In this document: positions 42,481-51,159 of the stretch, piece by piece
Position numbering within the stretch: the stretch's first letter is position 1
Layout of the letters: each line of letters starts with the position of its first letter
NCBI RefSeq assembly: GCF_052115445.1
Contig: NZ_JBFRGR010000046.1
Coordinates: forward strand, 1-64,000
Length of the DNA stretch: 64,000 nt
Direction of reading: 5' to 3'
Source of the DNA: Paenibacillus_E sp052115445
Lineage (GTDB): Bacteria; Bacillota; Bacilli; Paenibacillales; NBRC-103111
Translations under genes and position numbers: made by a program
The notes under the pieces: model-generated
Database searches by the model: none
Seen by the model: the letters and a program-made list of their open reading frames with translations, nothing else
What the model was told of the DNA's origin: nothing

Positions 42481-44051
42481 GTGTAGCAACCGTCAAAAAG
42501 CCTCCGCGCACTAAGTTTTATATGATCATCGCGATCATGGTGCTCTTCTTGATCGGCAGCATTTATCAGACAGATGCGACGCTGACAAGATTAGCTACAG
42601 GTACGCCGGAGATCATGAAATTCATCGCAGAAATGTTTCCGCCGGATTGGCTATTCTTCGCTGATATTTGGAAGCCGATGGCACAAACCATCCAAATGTC
42701 CATCCTGGGCACGATTGTCGGAGCACTATTTGCATTCCCAATGGCGCTGTTGGCTGCTCGTAACGTAACATCGTCGCCATGGTTGTCCTATCCTGCTCGA
42801 TTTATTATGAATTTTGTTCGTACCATTCCAGATTTGCTCTATGCAGCCTTATTTGCCGTATTAGTAGGCTTTGGTCCAACAGCAGGTACGTTAGCACTAA
42901 TTTTCTTTACTTTTGGTATTATTTCAAAGCTTTCTTATGAATCAACGGAAGCGATCGATCCGGGTCCGCTTGAAGCGATGACGGCAGTCGGAGCTAATAA
43001 GTTGAAACTGATCCGCTTCGGCGTTCTGCCACAAGTTGCTCCTACGTATCTGGCGCATTTCCTGTACACATTTGAAGTGAGTATCCGTGCTTCCGCAATT
43101 CTAGGTCTGGTTGGCGCGGGTGGTATCGGCTTATTGCTCAAAAATACACTAGATCTGTTCCGTTATGATCAGTCATGTGCCATTGTTATTTATACATTGC
43201 TGATCGTCGTCATCATTGATTTGGTGAGTACACGATTCCGTACGTATTTGCTAAAAGGCAGTGCCAAACCGATGTCTGAGACACAAGCTAACACGTATAA
43301 AATTATTGGCGCAGTGGCTGTGATCGGTCTTCTTGTTTGGGCTCTAACGGGCTTGGAGTTAACAGGCTTCCAACCAACGACTTGGATTCTTACAAAAGCG
43401 ATGATCAGTGGATTATTCCATCCAGACTGGGCTTATGTCTATATTCCAGAAGGCGAAGATTTACTTCGTTCCTTGCTTGAAACCTTATCGATTTCCTATT
43501 TAGGTAATTTCGTATCCGCAATCGTTTGTCTTCCTTTTGCTTTCTGGGCCGCGGCGAACATGAGCAAGTACCGTGCTGTTTCTGGTACAGGAAAGCTATT
43601 CCTAAGCGTCGTTCGTACGATTCCAGAAATCATTATGGCTTTGATCTTTATTAAAGCAGTTGGACCGAACGCCTACGCGGGCGTAATGGCTCTTGGCTTG
43701 CATTCTGTAGGGATGTTGGGCAAATTGTATGCCGAGGCCATTGAGAACATGGATATGGGGCCTACAGAGGCCATGACGGCCGTTGGAGCGAACTTCTGGC
43801 AGCGGATGTCATTCGCCGTCATTCCGCAGGTTATACCGGATTTCATTTCGTATACGTTGTACCGTTTTGAAATTAATGTCCGTTCCGCGACTCTACTAGG
43901 GGTCATTGGTGCTGGAGGGATCGGGACACCACTCATCTTCGCACTGAATGCAAGGCAGTGGCCGCGAGTAGGAATTATCTTGATTGGGATTATCGTGACT
44001 GTCTCGATTATTGACTATATTTCGGGAACACTACGGAAACGAATCGTATAA
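42477..44051 (+). CDS. phnE: Tandem-fused phosphonate ABC permease (two PhnE domains)
   Basis: 524 residues, about twice the usual PhnE length. Two homologous permease halves follow each other. Half one has MAQTIQMSILGTIVGALFAF, FVRTIPDLLYAALFAV, EAMTAVGANKLKLIRFGVLP and LGLVGAGGIG. Half two has SVVRTIPEIIMALIFI, EAMTAVGANFWQRMSFAVIP and LGVIGAGGIG. Both EAA loops are intact, so one chain can supply the whole membrane dimer. It overlaps phnC by four bases; a strong terminator follows. Confidence 0.94.
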   Translation: MSVATVKKPPRTKFYMIIAIMVLFLIGSIYQTDATLTRLATGTPEIMKFIAEMFPPDWLFFADIWKPMAQTIQMSILGTIVGALFAFPMALLAARNVTSSPWLSYPARFIMNFVRTIPDLLYAALFAVLVGFGPTAGTLALIFFTFGIISKLSYESTEAIDPGPLEAMTAVGANKLKLIRFGVLPQVAPTYLAHFLYTFEVSIRASAILGLVGAGGIGLLLKNTLDLFRYDQSCAIVIYTLLIVVIIDLVSTRFRTYLLKGSAKPMSETQANTYKIIGAVAVIGLLVWALTGLELTGFQPTTWILTKAMISGLFHPDWAYVYIPEGEDLLRSLLETLSISYLGNFVSAIVCLPFAFWAAANMSKYRAVSGTGKLFLSVVRTIPEIIMALIFIKAVGPNAYAGVMALGLHSVGMLGKLYAEAIENMDMGPTEAMTAVGANFWQRMSFAVIPQVIPDFISYTLYRFEINVRSATLLGVIGAGGIGTPLIFALNARQWPRVGIILIGIIVTVSIIDYISGTLRKRIV

Positions 44052-44064
44052 CATGTTCGAACAA

Positions 44065-44113
44065 AAAAGGCAGTTCCTGAAGGTTGTAACCTTCAAGAAC
44101 TGCCTTTTCTTTC
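44065..44113. terminator. Terminator after phnE
   Basis: AAAAAGGCAGTTC and GAACTGCCTTTT enclose TGAAGGTTGTAACCTTCA, a long near-perfect stem with T runs on both sides. It also suits the convergent small gene. Confidence 0.95.
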
Positions 44114-44125
44114 TTCAAGAACCAT

Positions 44126-44377
44126 TTACTTACTGATGACCCCACCCTGTGCAACCAAGTGGAGGATACGAGGCTCACGAAGTCGATGCGAGGCTTGAGA
44201 GATGGGGTCATCCGGCCCTATAATTTCAATTTGATCAATTAAGGTGAGCGGGATCATGATGTTGTTTATTTTTAAAAGCTGAAATTCTGGGTAATACTGC
44301 GCAATAACGCCTCGAACTTCATCGGTGCCGCACCGAATAATCACTTCTGTTTTACGCATGATCAGCATTTCGTACAT
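44126..44377 (-). CDS. Small hypothetical protein, possible Sm/SH3-like fold
   Basis: 83 residues from an ATG with GGGGTG about 9 bases upstream; an in-frame GTG lies four codons earlier. The segment VRGVIAQYYPEFQLLKINNI followed by IPLTLIDQIEII reads as a small beta-barrel (LSm/Hfq-like) pattern. I do not recognise the family. It lies between phnE and phnD on the phnD strand, but the phnD terminator separates it from phnD. Confidence 0.6.
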   Translation of the reverse strand: MYEMLIMRKTEVIIRCGTDEVRGVIAQYYPEFQLLKINNIMIPLTLIDQIEIIGPDDPISQASHRLREPRILHLVAQGGVISK

Positions 44378-44519
44378 CCCGTTTTTCACCCCACAATGAG
44401 TTATGACACGACCGACTTAGTAAACGTTTGATAGATAAAAGTAAACGATGAGCTTGGACGGGCGTGCCACATTCATAATATGCAAGGAAAGTCTGGTATA
44501 GAATGTAAATTTTAGAAGG

Positions 44520-44567
44520 GAAAAACCACCGCGTCATGGATGTTAGACACATGCTGCGGTGGTTTGT
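44520..44567 (-). terminator. Terminator after phnD
   Basis: On the minus strand, AAACCACCGC pairs with GCGGTGGTTT around a loosely paired CATG loop, followed by TTCCC. Confidence 0.75.
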
Positions 44568-44604
44568 TCTGTCGTGTGTAATTTAATTTACAATTATTTT
44601 GAAA

Positions 44605-45591
44605 TTATTTCAAGCCCATTGCTTTATTCGCTTCACGAACGATGTTGAATTTATCATCAGTCGTAGCTACATAACCTTGGTGTGTGTATACATCGATGAT
44701 CACTTTTTTACCTTCTGGATCGTTACCAATCGCGATGAAAGCATCTTGAATTTTCTTCTTCCAAGCCGCATCCATATCGGAACGAACAGCGATTGTATCG
44801 TTTGGAATTTTGTCGGAGTAAGAAAGAACCTTCGTTTGTTTGAAAATTTCCGGGTAATCTTTCAACATGTTAGTACGGATATCTTGGAACACGCCAACTG
44901 CATCAACTTGGCCGTTTAGAAGTGCGATAACTGCTTTGTCATGTCCTTGGAATTGAACGCCTGTTACATCTTTCACTGGATCAACACCAGCTTGCTTTAA
45001 TACAAGACCTGGGTAAACGTAACCAGCTGCGGAAGTAACACCTTGCCAGCCCATTTTTTTACCTTTCAAATCAGCAACGGATTTAATTGGTGAATCAGCT
45101 TTAACAAGAATTTCGGATTTGTAGAAATCAACAAGATCTTTCGTTGGTTGACCCGTAGCATCATCAACGCCAAAACGTTGTGCTTGTACAAGAAGATCAG
45201 CAGCTTTACGATTATCGTGAGCAACAACATAGTTACTTGGTGGCAAGAAACCAACATCAACTTGTTTGGAAGACATCGCTTCGATAACAACGTTGTAATC
45301 TGTGGAAACGGAAACCTTAACTGGGATTCCTAATTTATCTCCAAGCAATTTTTCAAGCGGCTTAGCTTTTGCTTCAAGTGTCTCTGCATTTTGGGAAGGA
45401 ACGAATTGTACTCTAAGTTCTTTTGGAACGAAACCTGCAGCTGCCGCTGGAGTAGCCGTTGCAGCTGTTGTTGCTGCTGCTGTCGCTTTAGCAGTTGATG
45501 AAGCAGCTGGAGTTTCGTCTTTTTTCGCGCAACCAACAAGTGCACCTGCCGCTACGATCATGGATAAACTTAGTACTGTTAATTTTTTCAT
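44605..45591 (-). CDS. phnD: Phosphonate/phosphite ABC transporter substrate-binding lipoprotein
   Basis: 328 residues. The lipobox ALVGC has Cys21, followed by an Ala/Thr-rich linker (25-50). The mature protein is a PhnD-type binding protein (RVQFVPSQNAETLEAKAKPL-like start, LGFLPPSNYVVAH, GKKMGWQGVTSAAGYVYPG, FQGHDKAVIALLNGQVDAVG). It should serve the PhnC-PhnE importer, although it is encoded on the opposite strand beyond a small gene. Confidence 0.93.
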   Translation of the reverse strand: MKKLTVLSLSMIVAAGALVGCAKKDETPAASSTAKATAAATTAATATPAAAAGFVPKELRVQFVPSQNAETLEAKAKPLEKLLGDKLGIPVKVSVSTDYNVVIEAMSSKQVDVGFLPPSNYVVAHDNRKAADLLVQAQRFGVDDATGQPTKDLVDFYKSEILVKADSPIKSVADLKGKKMGWQGVTSAAGYVYPGLVLKQAGVDPVKDVTGVQFQGHDKAVIALLNGQVDAVGVFQDIRTNMLKDYPEIFKQTKVLSYSDKIPNDTIAVRSDMDAAWKKKIQDAFIAIGNDPEGKKVIIDVYTHQGYVATTDDKFNIVREANKAMGLK

Positions 45592-45739
45592 GTTTTTTTG
45601 ACCTCCGTTTAAATATTTACTTTTTATCTATGTTGTACTATAACATTATCATAAGAGATATGGAAGATAGTGTGAAGTATTTGTTAATTTGACAAATAGT
45701 ATGTATAAATTGACAATATTTCGGAATGGAGTGAACCGC

Positions 45740-47335
45740 TTGAAGCATGCAGGGCAAGAGAAAACTAGTCACATTACGATTTTAGAAACGAGCGACCTCC
45801 ATGGGAATATGTTCCCCATTCATTATGCAAATAACCATCCCAATGATGTAGGATTGACGAAAATCGCCACCTTAATCGCACAGGAACGCGCCAAGGAAAC
45901 GCATGTTATTGTGTTGGATAACGGGGATTTGATCCAAGGAACGCCACTCGCCTATCACCATGCTCGCTTGGATAATGAACCTATGAATCCCATGGTGCTA
46001 GGTCTAAACTATTTGAAATATGATGGAGCGGTACTCGGGAATCATGAATTCAATTATGGCATGGACGTGCTTCAGAAAGCAGTTCGGGAATCTAATTTCC
46101 CTTGGTTGTGTGCCAATATTGTGAATGAGGAGACGGGAGAGCCATTCTTTGGAAAACCGTATCTTATTAAGCAATTTGCGGATGGTGTGCGTGTAGGAAT
46201 TCTTGGATTAACAACACCGTATATTCCGAATTGGGAAGATCCGAAGCATATTGTAGGCTTACGGTTTGAAGATCCAATTGCAGCAGCTCGAGCATGGATA
46301 CCATTCCTTAAGGAGCAGGAACAGGTTGATGTCATTGTTGTTTCCTACCATGGTGGATTTGAAAGAGATATCGCAACTGGTGAGCCTACGGAACCGCTGA
46401 CAGGCGAGAATCAAGGGTACCAACTGTGTATGGAAGTAGAAGGGATAGACGTTCTTCTCACAGGTCATCAGCATCGAAGTATTGCTGGGGCACAAATTAA
46501 CGGAGTAACCATCGTTCAACCTGGCACAGCTGGCGTTACGCTTGGGAAGGTGGACATCGTGCTAGAGCAGGTAGAAGGGAAGTGGCGCATTGCTTCTAAA
46601 CAGTCGGAGCTTCTATCGGTTGCGAATGTGGAGCCAGATGAGGTGCTGCTCACGCAGATCAGTTCTTACGAGGTGAAGACACAGATATGGTTGGATCAAC
46701 CCATCGGAAAGCTTACGGGGGACATGCTTGTGAAAGATCCTATGCAGATTCGTACGGAGGATAATGCGCTAATTGAGTTTATTAACAAGGTCCAGATGGA
46801 GCTGTCAGGTGCCCAGATTTCAAACACGGCGCTATTTGATAACGTTTCACCTGGATTTCCATCGGATATTACCATGAGAGATATCGTTTCCAACTATATT
46901 TACCCGAACACGCTCAAGGTCATTCGAATCTCAGGTCAAGATATTAAGGATGCCTTGGAGCAGTCTGCGGAGTATTTTGAATTAGCGGAAAATGGAGAGC
47001 TGCAAGTAAGCAAGTCCTTCATGGAACCGAAGCCTGCTCATTACAATTACGATATGTGGGAAGGGATCTCCTACACGTTAAACGTTTCTCGTCCAGTCGG
47101 AGATCGGGTTGTTCAGCTGGATTATGAAGGGGAACCGATTGGGCTCAATGTCTCTTTCGATGTGGTCATGAACAATTACCGCGCTGCAGGCGGGGGCAAC
47201 TATGCTATGTTTCAGAATAAGCCAGTCGTCAAAGATATTCCAACGGATGTAGCAGAGCTTCTAGCGGGCTATATTATGGAACGAGGTACCATCGAGGCGA
47301 GCGTAAACCATAACTGGAAAGTGATTTGGACATAG
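45740..47335 (+). CDS. 5'-nucleotidase/metallophosphoesterase family protein (YunD-like)
   Basis: 531 residues from a TTG with GGAG 8 bases upstream. The calcineurin-like metallophosphatase domain has ETSDLHGNMFP, LDNGDLIQGTP, LGNHEFNYGMD, VVSYHGGFERD and LTGHQHRS as metal motifs. The C-terminal 5'-nucleotidase domain begins near residue 340 (DNALIEFINKVQ). There is no signal peptide, unlike the secreted UshA, so a cytosolic phosphomonoesterase or cyclic-nucleotide phosphodiesterase is likely. It stands divergent from phnD, so phosphate-related roles are possible. Confidence 0.9.
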   Translation: MKHAGQEKTSHITILETSDLHGNMFPIHYANNHPNDVGLTKIATLIAQERAKETHVIVLDNGDLIQGTPLAYHHARLDNEPMNPMVLGLNYLKYDGAVLGNHEFNYGMDVLQKAVRESNFPWLCANIVNEETGEPFFGKPYLIKQFADGVRVGILGLTTPYIPNWEDPKHIVGLRFEDPIAAARAWIPFLKEQEQVDVIVVSYHGGFERDIATGEPTEPLTGENQGYQLCMEVEGIDVLLTGHQHRSIAGAQINGVTIVQPGTAGVTLGKVDIVLEQVEGKWRIASKQSELLSVANVEPDEVLLTQISSYEVKTQIWLDQPIGKLTGDMLVKDPMQIRTEDNALIEFINKVQMELSGAQISNTALFDNVSPGFPSDITMRDIVSNYIYPNTLKVIRISGQDIKDALEQSAEYFELAENGELQVSKSFMEPKPAHYNYDMWEGISYTLNVSRPVGDRVVQLDYEGEPIGLNVSFDVVMNNYRAAGGGNYAMFQNKPVVKDIPTDVAELLAGYIMERGTIEASVNHNWKVIWT

Positions 47336-47345
47336 TTCGTTTGCA

Positions 47346-47405
47346 TATAAAAAGCCTGACAAGAGCGAGAGAATCGTATAATCCTCCGCTATTGCCAGGC
47401 TTTTG
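47346..47405. terminator. Terminator between convergent genes
   Basis: AAAAAGCCTG (47350-47359) pairs with CAGGCTTTT, followed by T. It serves the nucleotidase gene and probably the convergent gene. Confidence 0.8.
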
Positions 47406-47421
47406 GTTTCTGAAAAGCAGG

Positions 47422-47667
47422 TTACTTTTCACGAATATAAGCACGATCTCCCGTTCGAGGATTGTAGTAAACCCGATAGGTGAATCCGTCTTTGGGATCT
47501 ATGAAAACTTCAGGTGTAGAAAGAAAGCCGTTTGGAGGCGATTGTGGTGTCGCGGCCCCATCCGTTTTGTACCGTTTGTCGTAAACGAGATAACCTAGAA
47601 GAAGTAAAATAAGGAAGCCTACAACCCACAAGCCGTATACGAACAAGATGGAGAAATTCCCGCTCAT
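47422..47667 (-). CDS. Small single-pass membrane protein, unknown
   Basis: 81 residues. An N-terminal membrane helix (FVYGLWVVGFLILLLLGYLV) is followed by a short basic stretch and a soluble tail containing FIDPKDGFTYRVYYNPRTGD. I do not recognise it. It overlaps the YbjQ-type gene by four bases, so the two are cotranscribed and may work together. Confidence 0.72.
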   Translation of the reverse strand: MSGNFSILFVYGLWVVGFLILLLLGYLVYDKRYKTDGAATPQSPPNGFLSTPEVFIDPKDGFTYRVYYNPRTGDRAYIREK

Positions 47668-47984
47668 AGCCTTCGCGTCCGAACGACAGTGCCATACGCG
47701 ACGATTTCGCTCATATTTTGACCAATATCCCCGCTGTCGAACCGCATCATGACAATCGCATCCCCACCCATGGCAGCGGCATTCTTGACCAGTCGGTCCA
47801 TGGCTTGCCTGCGTCCATCCTCCACCATTTGCGTATACTGCGTGACTTCTCCGCCGATTAACCCTTTCAGAGAAGCCATAATATCTCCGCCAATGCCTCG
47901 GGCCCGCACGACGACACCAAAGGTACTGCCTAGAACTTCTGTAACCTCATAACCGGCAATGTTTTCTGTTGTAACTACAATCAT
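47664..47984 (-). CDS. YbjQ/UPF0145 family protein
   Basis: 106 residues, full length for the family. VTTENIAGYEVTEVLGSTFG, RARGIGGDIMASLKGLIGGE, ARQAM-like segment DGRRQAMDRLVKNAAAMGGD and SEIVAYGTVV are family hallmarks. The fold is a pentameric heavy-metal-binding-like domain of unknown role. GGAGCGA lies before the ATG. Confidence 0.93.
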   Translation of the reverse strand: MIVVTTENIAGYEVTEVLGSTFGVVVRARGIGGDIMASLKGLIGGEVTQYTQMVEDGRRQAMDRLVKNAAAMGGDAIVMMRFDSGDIGQNMSEIVAYGTVVRTRRL

Positions 47985-48082
47985 GTTAAATCGCTCCTTC
48001 AGAATTGAAATAGATGCTTTTCTACTGGGTAAGGATTGGCTATTATTAACTTAGTACGTTAATCACATGAGGGGGTTTCACA

Positions 48083-48886
48083 TTGAACACAGGGACAACA
48101 ATTGAATTATGGCCAGGAGCTACTGAGGACAGTCAAGGTGAGGAAAACCAAGGCTGCCCAAGCTTAAGCTTATATCCAGCAGAGGGAGACGGCTTGCGTG
48201 CAGCAGTTATTGTATGTCCAGGCGGTGGTTACGGTAGACGTGCCCCTCATGAAGGCGAGCCTATTGCCAAATGGCTGAATGGTTTAGGCATATCCGCTTA
48301 TGTGTTGAACTATCGCGTAGCACCTTATAAACATCCTGTTCCTTTGCAAGATGCGCAGCGGGCCATTCGTACCGTGAGACATCATGCCGAGGCATGGGGA
48401 GTCGATGCGAACCGAATTGGCATTCTTGGTTTTTCGGCAGGCGGGCATTTGGCAGCAACAGCGGGTACGCACTACGATGCGGGAGATCAAACCTTCGACG
48501 ATCCAATTGAACATCACAGCTCTCGTCCGAATCTGATGGTGCTGTGTTATCCAGTTATTTCATTTGGTATGAATGCGCACCAAGGTTCACGAATTAATTT
48601 GATAGGCGCAGATGCTAGTGAAGAGTTAGTACAGAATTTAAGCAATGAACTTCAAGTAACGACAGATACGCCGCCAACTTTCTTGTGGCACACAGCAGAT
48701 GATGCAGCGGTTCCGGTTGAAAATAGCTTGTTGTTTGCTAGTGCGCTTAGCCGCAATAAAATTCCATTCGACCTGCATGTCTTCGAGTCAGGACGTCACG
48801 GTATTGGAATTGCAGACGATCATCCAGAAGCGTATGTCTGGCCTAATGTTTGCGCGAATTGGTTGAAAAAGCAGCATTTCGCATGA
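48083..48886 (+). CDS. Alpha/beta hydrolase, esterase type
   Basis: 267 residues. VIVCPGGGYGRRAPHEGEP supplies the oxyanion hole (GGGY), the nucleophile is in GFSAGGH, Asp in TADDAAVPVEN and His in GRHGIG. This resembles acetylxylan/acetyl esterases of the BD-FAE/Axe-like group, which remove acetyl groups from sugars. It is cytosolic (no signal). The TTG start follows GAGGGGG. Its stop overlaps the pxpB start. Confidence 0.87.
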   Translation: MNTGTTIELWPGATEDSQGEENQGCPSLSLYPAEGDGLRAAVIVCPGGGYGRRAPHEGEPIAKWLNGLGISAYVLNYRVAPYKHPVPLQDAQRAIRTVRHHAEAWGVDANRIGILGFSAGGHLAATAGTHYDAGDQTFDDPIEHHSSRPNLMVLCYPVISFGMNAHQGSRINLIGADASEELVQNLSNELQVTTDTPPTFLWHTADDAAVPVENSLLFASALSRNKIPFDLHVFESGRHGIGIADDHPEAYVWPNVCANWLKKQHFA

Positions 48887-49668
48887 CCAAGCTTGCCTAC
48901 GAATGCCATCCGCTTGGAGATTCAGCGATCGTGATTCGTATAGGTGCGGACATTTCGTTAACGAATCTACATAAGGTCAGGCAAGTCGTGAATTATTTAG
49001 AAAATAACTGGCAGGATGGCTTCATTGAGCTGGTCGCCGCTTATACAACCATTACAATTTATTATGATGCATTCCGCATTTATAACTATTCTTCTGACGT
49101 TGTGTTAAAAAGTGGGCGACCCGATGGGACAGCAGATTGGCTTCCCTATGACGAAGTCCTGCAAAGCATTGAGCAGTTACTAGATGCGTATAGGCAGGAA
49201 GACAGTGAGGGATTAGCTGTGCAGTTAGGGGCTATCAGGGAGATCCCGGTCTGCTATGAGGCGGCATTTGGACCCGATCTAGTAGATGTAGCGGATTATC
49301 ATCAGGTGAGCACGGAAGAAATTGTGTCTTGGCATACTTCTCGTGTGTATCCAGTTTACATGATTGGTTTCGCACCTGGTTTTCCTTATTTGGGCGGGAT
49401 GGATGAACGACTTGCTACACCGCGTAAATCAGTGCCGCGCACACAAATTCCAGCAGGTTCTGTCGGTATTGGCGGGGCGCAGACGGGCATCTACCCTTTT
49501 GAAACACCAGGAGGCTGGCAGCTTATTGGTCGTACGCCACTCCGTATGTTTCGTCCGGACATCGTTCCCCCATCCTTCCTCAAGGTTGGTGATCAAGTGA
49601 GATTTGTGTCGATCACATCAGAGCAGTTTCATGCCTTAGAGAAAGGGAATGCGAGTCATGAGCTTTGA
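48883..49668 (+). CDS. pxpB: 5-oxoprolinase subunit PxpB (KipI family)
   Basis: 261 residues. CHPLGDSAIVIRIG, VELVAAYTTITIYYD-like start, IPVCYEAAFGPDL, GFAPGFPYLGG and VGIGGAQTGIYPFETPGGW identify the carboxyltransferase domain of PxpB/KipI. With PxpA and PxpC it cleaves 5-oxoproline to glutamate using ATP. KipI homologues have also been described as kinase inhibitors. ATG overlaps the preceding esterase stop. It overlaps pxpC. Confidence 0.93.
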   Translation: MTKLAYECHPLGDSAIVIRIGADISLTNLHKVRQVVNYLENNWQDGFIELVAAYTTITIYYDAFRIYNYSSDVVLKSGRPDGTADWLPYDEVLQSIEQLLDAYRQEDSEGLAVQLGAIREIPVCYEAAFGPDLVDVADYHQVSTEEIVSWHTSRVYPVYMIGFAPGFPYLGGMDERLATPRKSVPRTQIPAGSVGIGGAQTGIYPFETPGGWQLIGRTPLRMFRPDIVPPSFLKVGDQVRFVSITSEQFHALEKGNASHEL

Positions 49669-50647
49669 GGTCATTAAACCAGGCCTTTTGTCCACCATTC
49701 AGGATGAGGGCCGCTATGGTTTTCGAAAACATGGTGTCATAGTGTCTGGACCGATGGATCGGTTTGCACACCGGGCAGCCAATCTGTTGGTTGGTAATAG
49801 CCCGCAAGCCGCTGCCTTGGAAATGACACTTCAGGGGCCAATTCTAGTTGCACAGCGTGATATGCTGGTAGCCATTTGCGGAGCAGACATGGGGGCAGAA
49901 GTAGATGGTGTTGCAGCACCTTTATGGCAGCCATTTATTCTTTATTCAGGGAACGAGCTGCACCTTCATTATGCAACCCATGGGTGTAGAGCGTATCTAG
50001 CTGTGCATGGCGGGTTTAAGGCGGATTACGTACTCGGAAGTCGCAGCACCTATCAGCGATCGGCTATTGGTGGATATGAAGGAAGGGCACTTCGTGCTGG
50101 GGATGTATTTGAAGTAGAGAAAAATGGATTGGCTTCTGAGGTTCTGAACGAGGTTGACCGTCGCGGCAAGTTTGTCAGTACAATGATTCGTCCTGACTAT
50201 CGCGACAATCCGACAATACGGATCGTGAAGGGGAAGGAAGCCTCCTCATTTACATCTAACAGCTGGTCGAGATTGCTTTCTCAAAACTTTCTCGTTACCT
50301 CACAATCGGATCGAATGGGGTATCGGTTGTCGAGTGAAACTAAGCTTGAGCTCGAAGCTGGCTTAACCTACGAAATGATCTCTGAGGCAGTCGTTGCAGG
50401 GACGATCCAAGTTCCCGCGAGTGGACAACCCATTCTCCTGATGGCGGATTGCCAAACAACAGGCGGCTACCCCCGAATTGGTCACGTGATCACCGCAGAT
50501 CTACCGCTGGTGGCGCAGGTGAAGCCAGGTGGACAGCTGCGTTTTCAAGAGGTTACGCACCTGGAAGCACAGGAGCAGCTGTTGCTTCAGGCGATGGATC
50601 TTAAGCTGATGGGAGCGGGGATCAGGGCTTGGTTAATGGGTTNGTGA
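49658..50647 (+). CDS. pxpC: 5-oxoprolinase subunit PxpC (KipA family)
   Basis: About 329 residues; an ATG at 49649 is also possible. FEVIKPGLLSTIQDEGRYG, GVIVSGPMDRFAHRAANLLVGN, GADMGAEVDG and QTTGGYPRIGHV match the PxpC/biotin-dependent carboxyltransferase-like domain. It is cotranscribed with pxpB. The penultimate codon contains an N (TNG), so the last residue, or the exact end, is uncertain. The partner pxpA lies 0.5 kb further on, past repeats. Confidence 0.93.
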   Translation: MSFEVIKPGLLSTIQDEGRYGFRKHGVIVSGPMDRFAHRAANLLVGNSPQAAALEMTLQGPILVAQRDMLVAICGADMGAEVDGVAAPLWQPFILYSGNELHLHYATHGCRAYLAVHGGFKADYVLGSRSTYQRSAIGGYEGRALRAGDVFEVEKNGLASEVLNEVDRRGKFVSTMIRPDYRDNPTIRIVKGKEASSFTSNSWSRLLSQNFLVTSQSDRMGYRLSSETKLELEAGLTYEMISEAVVAGTIQVPASGQPILLMADCQTTGGYPRIGHVITADLPLVAQVKPGGQLRFQEVTHLEAQEQLLLQAMDLKLMGAGIRAWLMGX

Positions 50648-50678
50648 ACATTTCGAAGACTACCTAGCTCCCCCTCAG

Positions 50679-50912
50679 CAACTTTAACTGGAAAAACTCC
50701 AGCTATTTTAGGCACTTTTCAATGTTTTTGGAAATTAACTGGAAAAACTCCAGTTAATTTCGCTTAAATCACCCGTTGGGAAGGAAATAGCTATAATTAA
50801 CTGGAGGAAATACAGTTATCTCGTAAATTTACTCAAATGCTCTTTGATTAGCTGGAGAAAATACAGTTATTTCTTAAATTTACTCAAATGCTCCTCCATT
50901 TATCTGGAAAAT
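50679..50912. repeat. Cluster of AACTGGA/CAGTT intergenic repeats
   Basis: Four or more degenerate copies of AACTGGA(AAA)-N-CTCCAGTT or ATACAGTT. One is a perfect hairpin: AATTAACTGGA at 50733-50743 pairs with TCCAGTTAATT at 50749-50759. Two copies share TAAATTTACTCAAATGCTC as a direct repeat near 50824 and 50876. The same family appears at 52026-52210. Confidence 0.75.
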
Positions 50913-51159
50913 CCCATAACATCTGCCGACGGTACCCCCACCGCCTCTCCACTCCCACACCACACTCCCAAGAATGAAAATAATGCTCTTTGTAGTGTGT
51001 TGAGTAGGAAATATGCTGAATTGGGATGAGTAAGTGTCAGAGTGAATTGAGAGAANAATGAATTGAGAGAAGAATGAATTGAGTAAAGAATGAAATGAGT
51101 AAAAATTGAGTGAATAATGATACAGAGTGGCATTCATCTAAATGGAGAGTGAAATCGTC
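50913..51159. other. Intergenic stretch between pxpC and pxpA
   Basis: About 250 bases with a C-rich tract (50925-50975) and then degenerate GAATTGAGAGAA/GAATGAATTGAG tandem repeats (51041-51118). No gene was seen. One N lies at 51057. Confidence 0.6.

Noticed and set aside
44352..44552. 66-residue ORF on the minus strand overlapping the phnD terminator
   Set aside because: It begins within the terminator hairpin and overlaps a better supported small gene.
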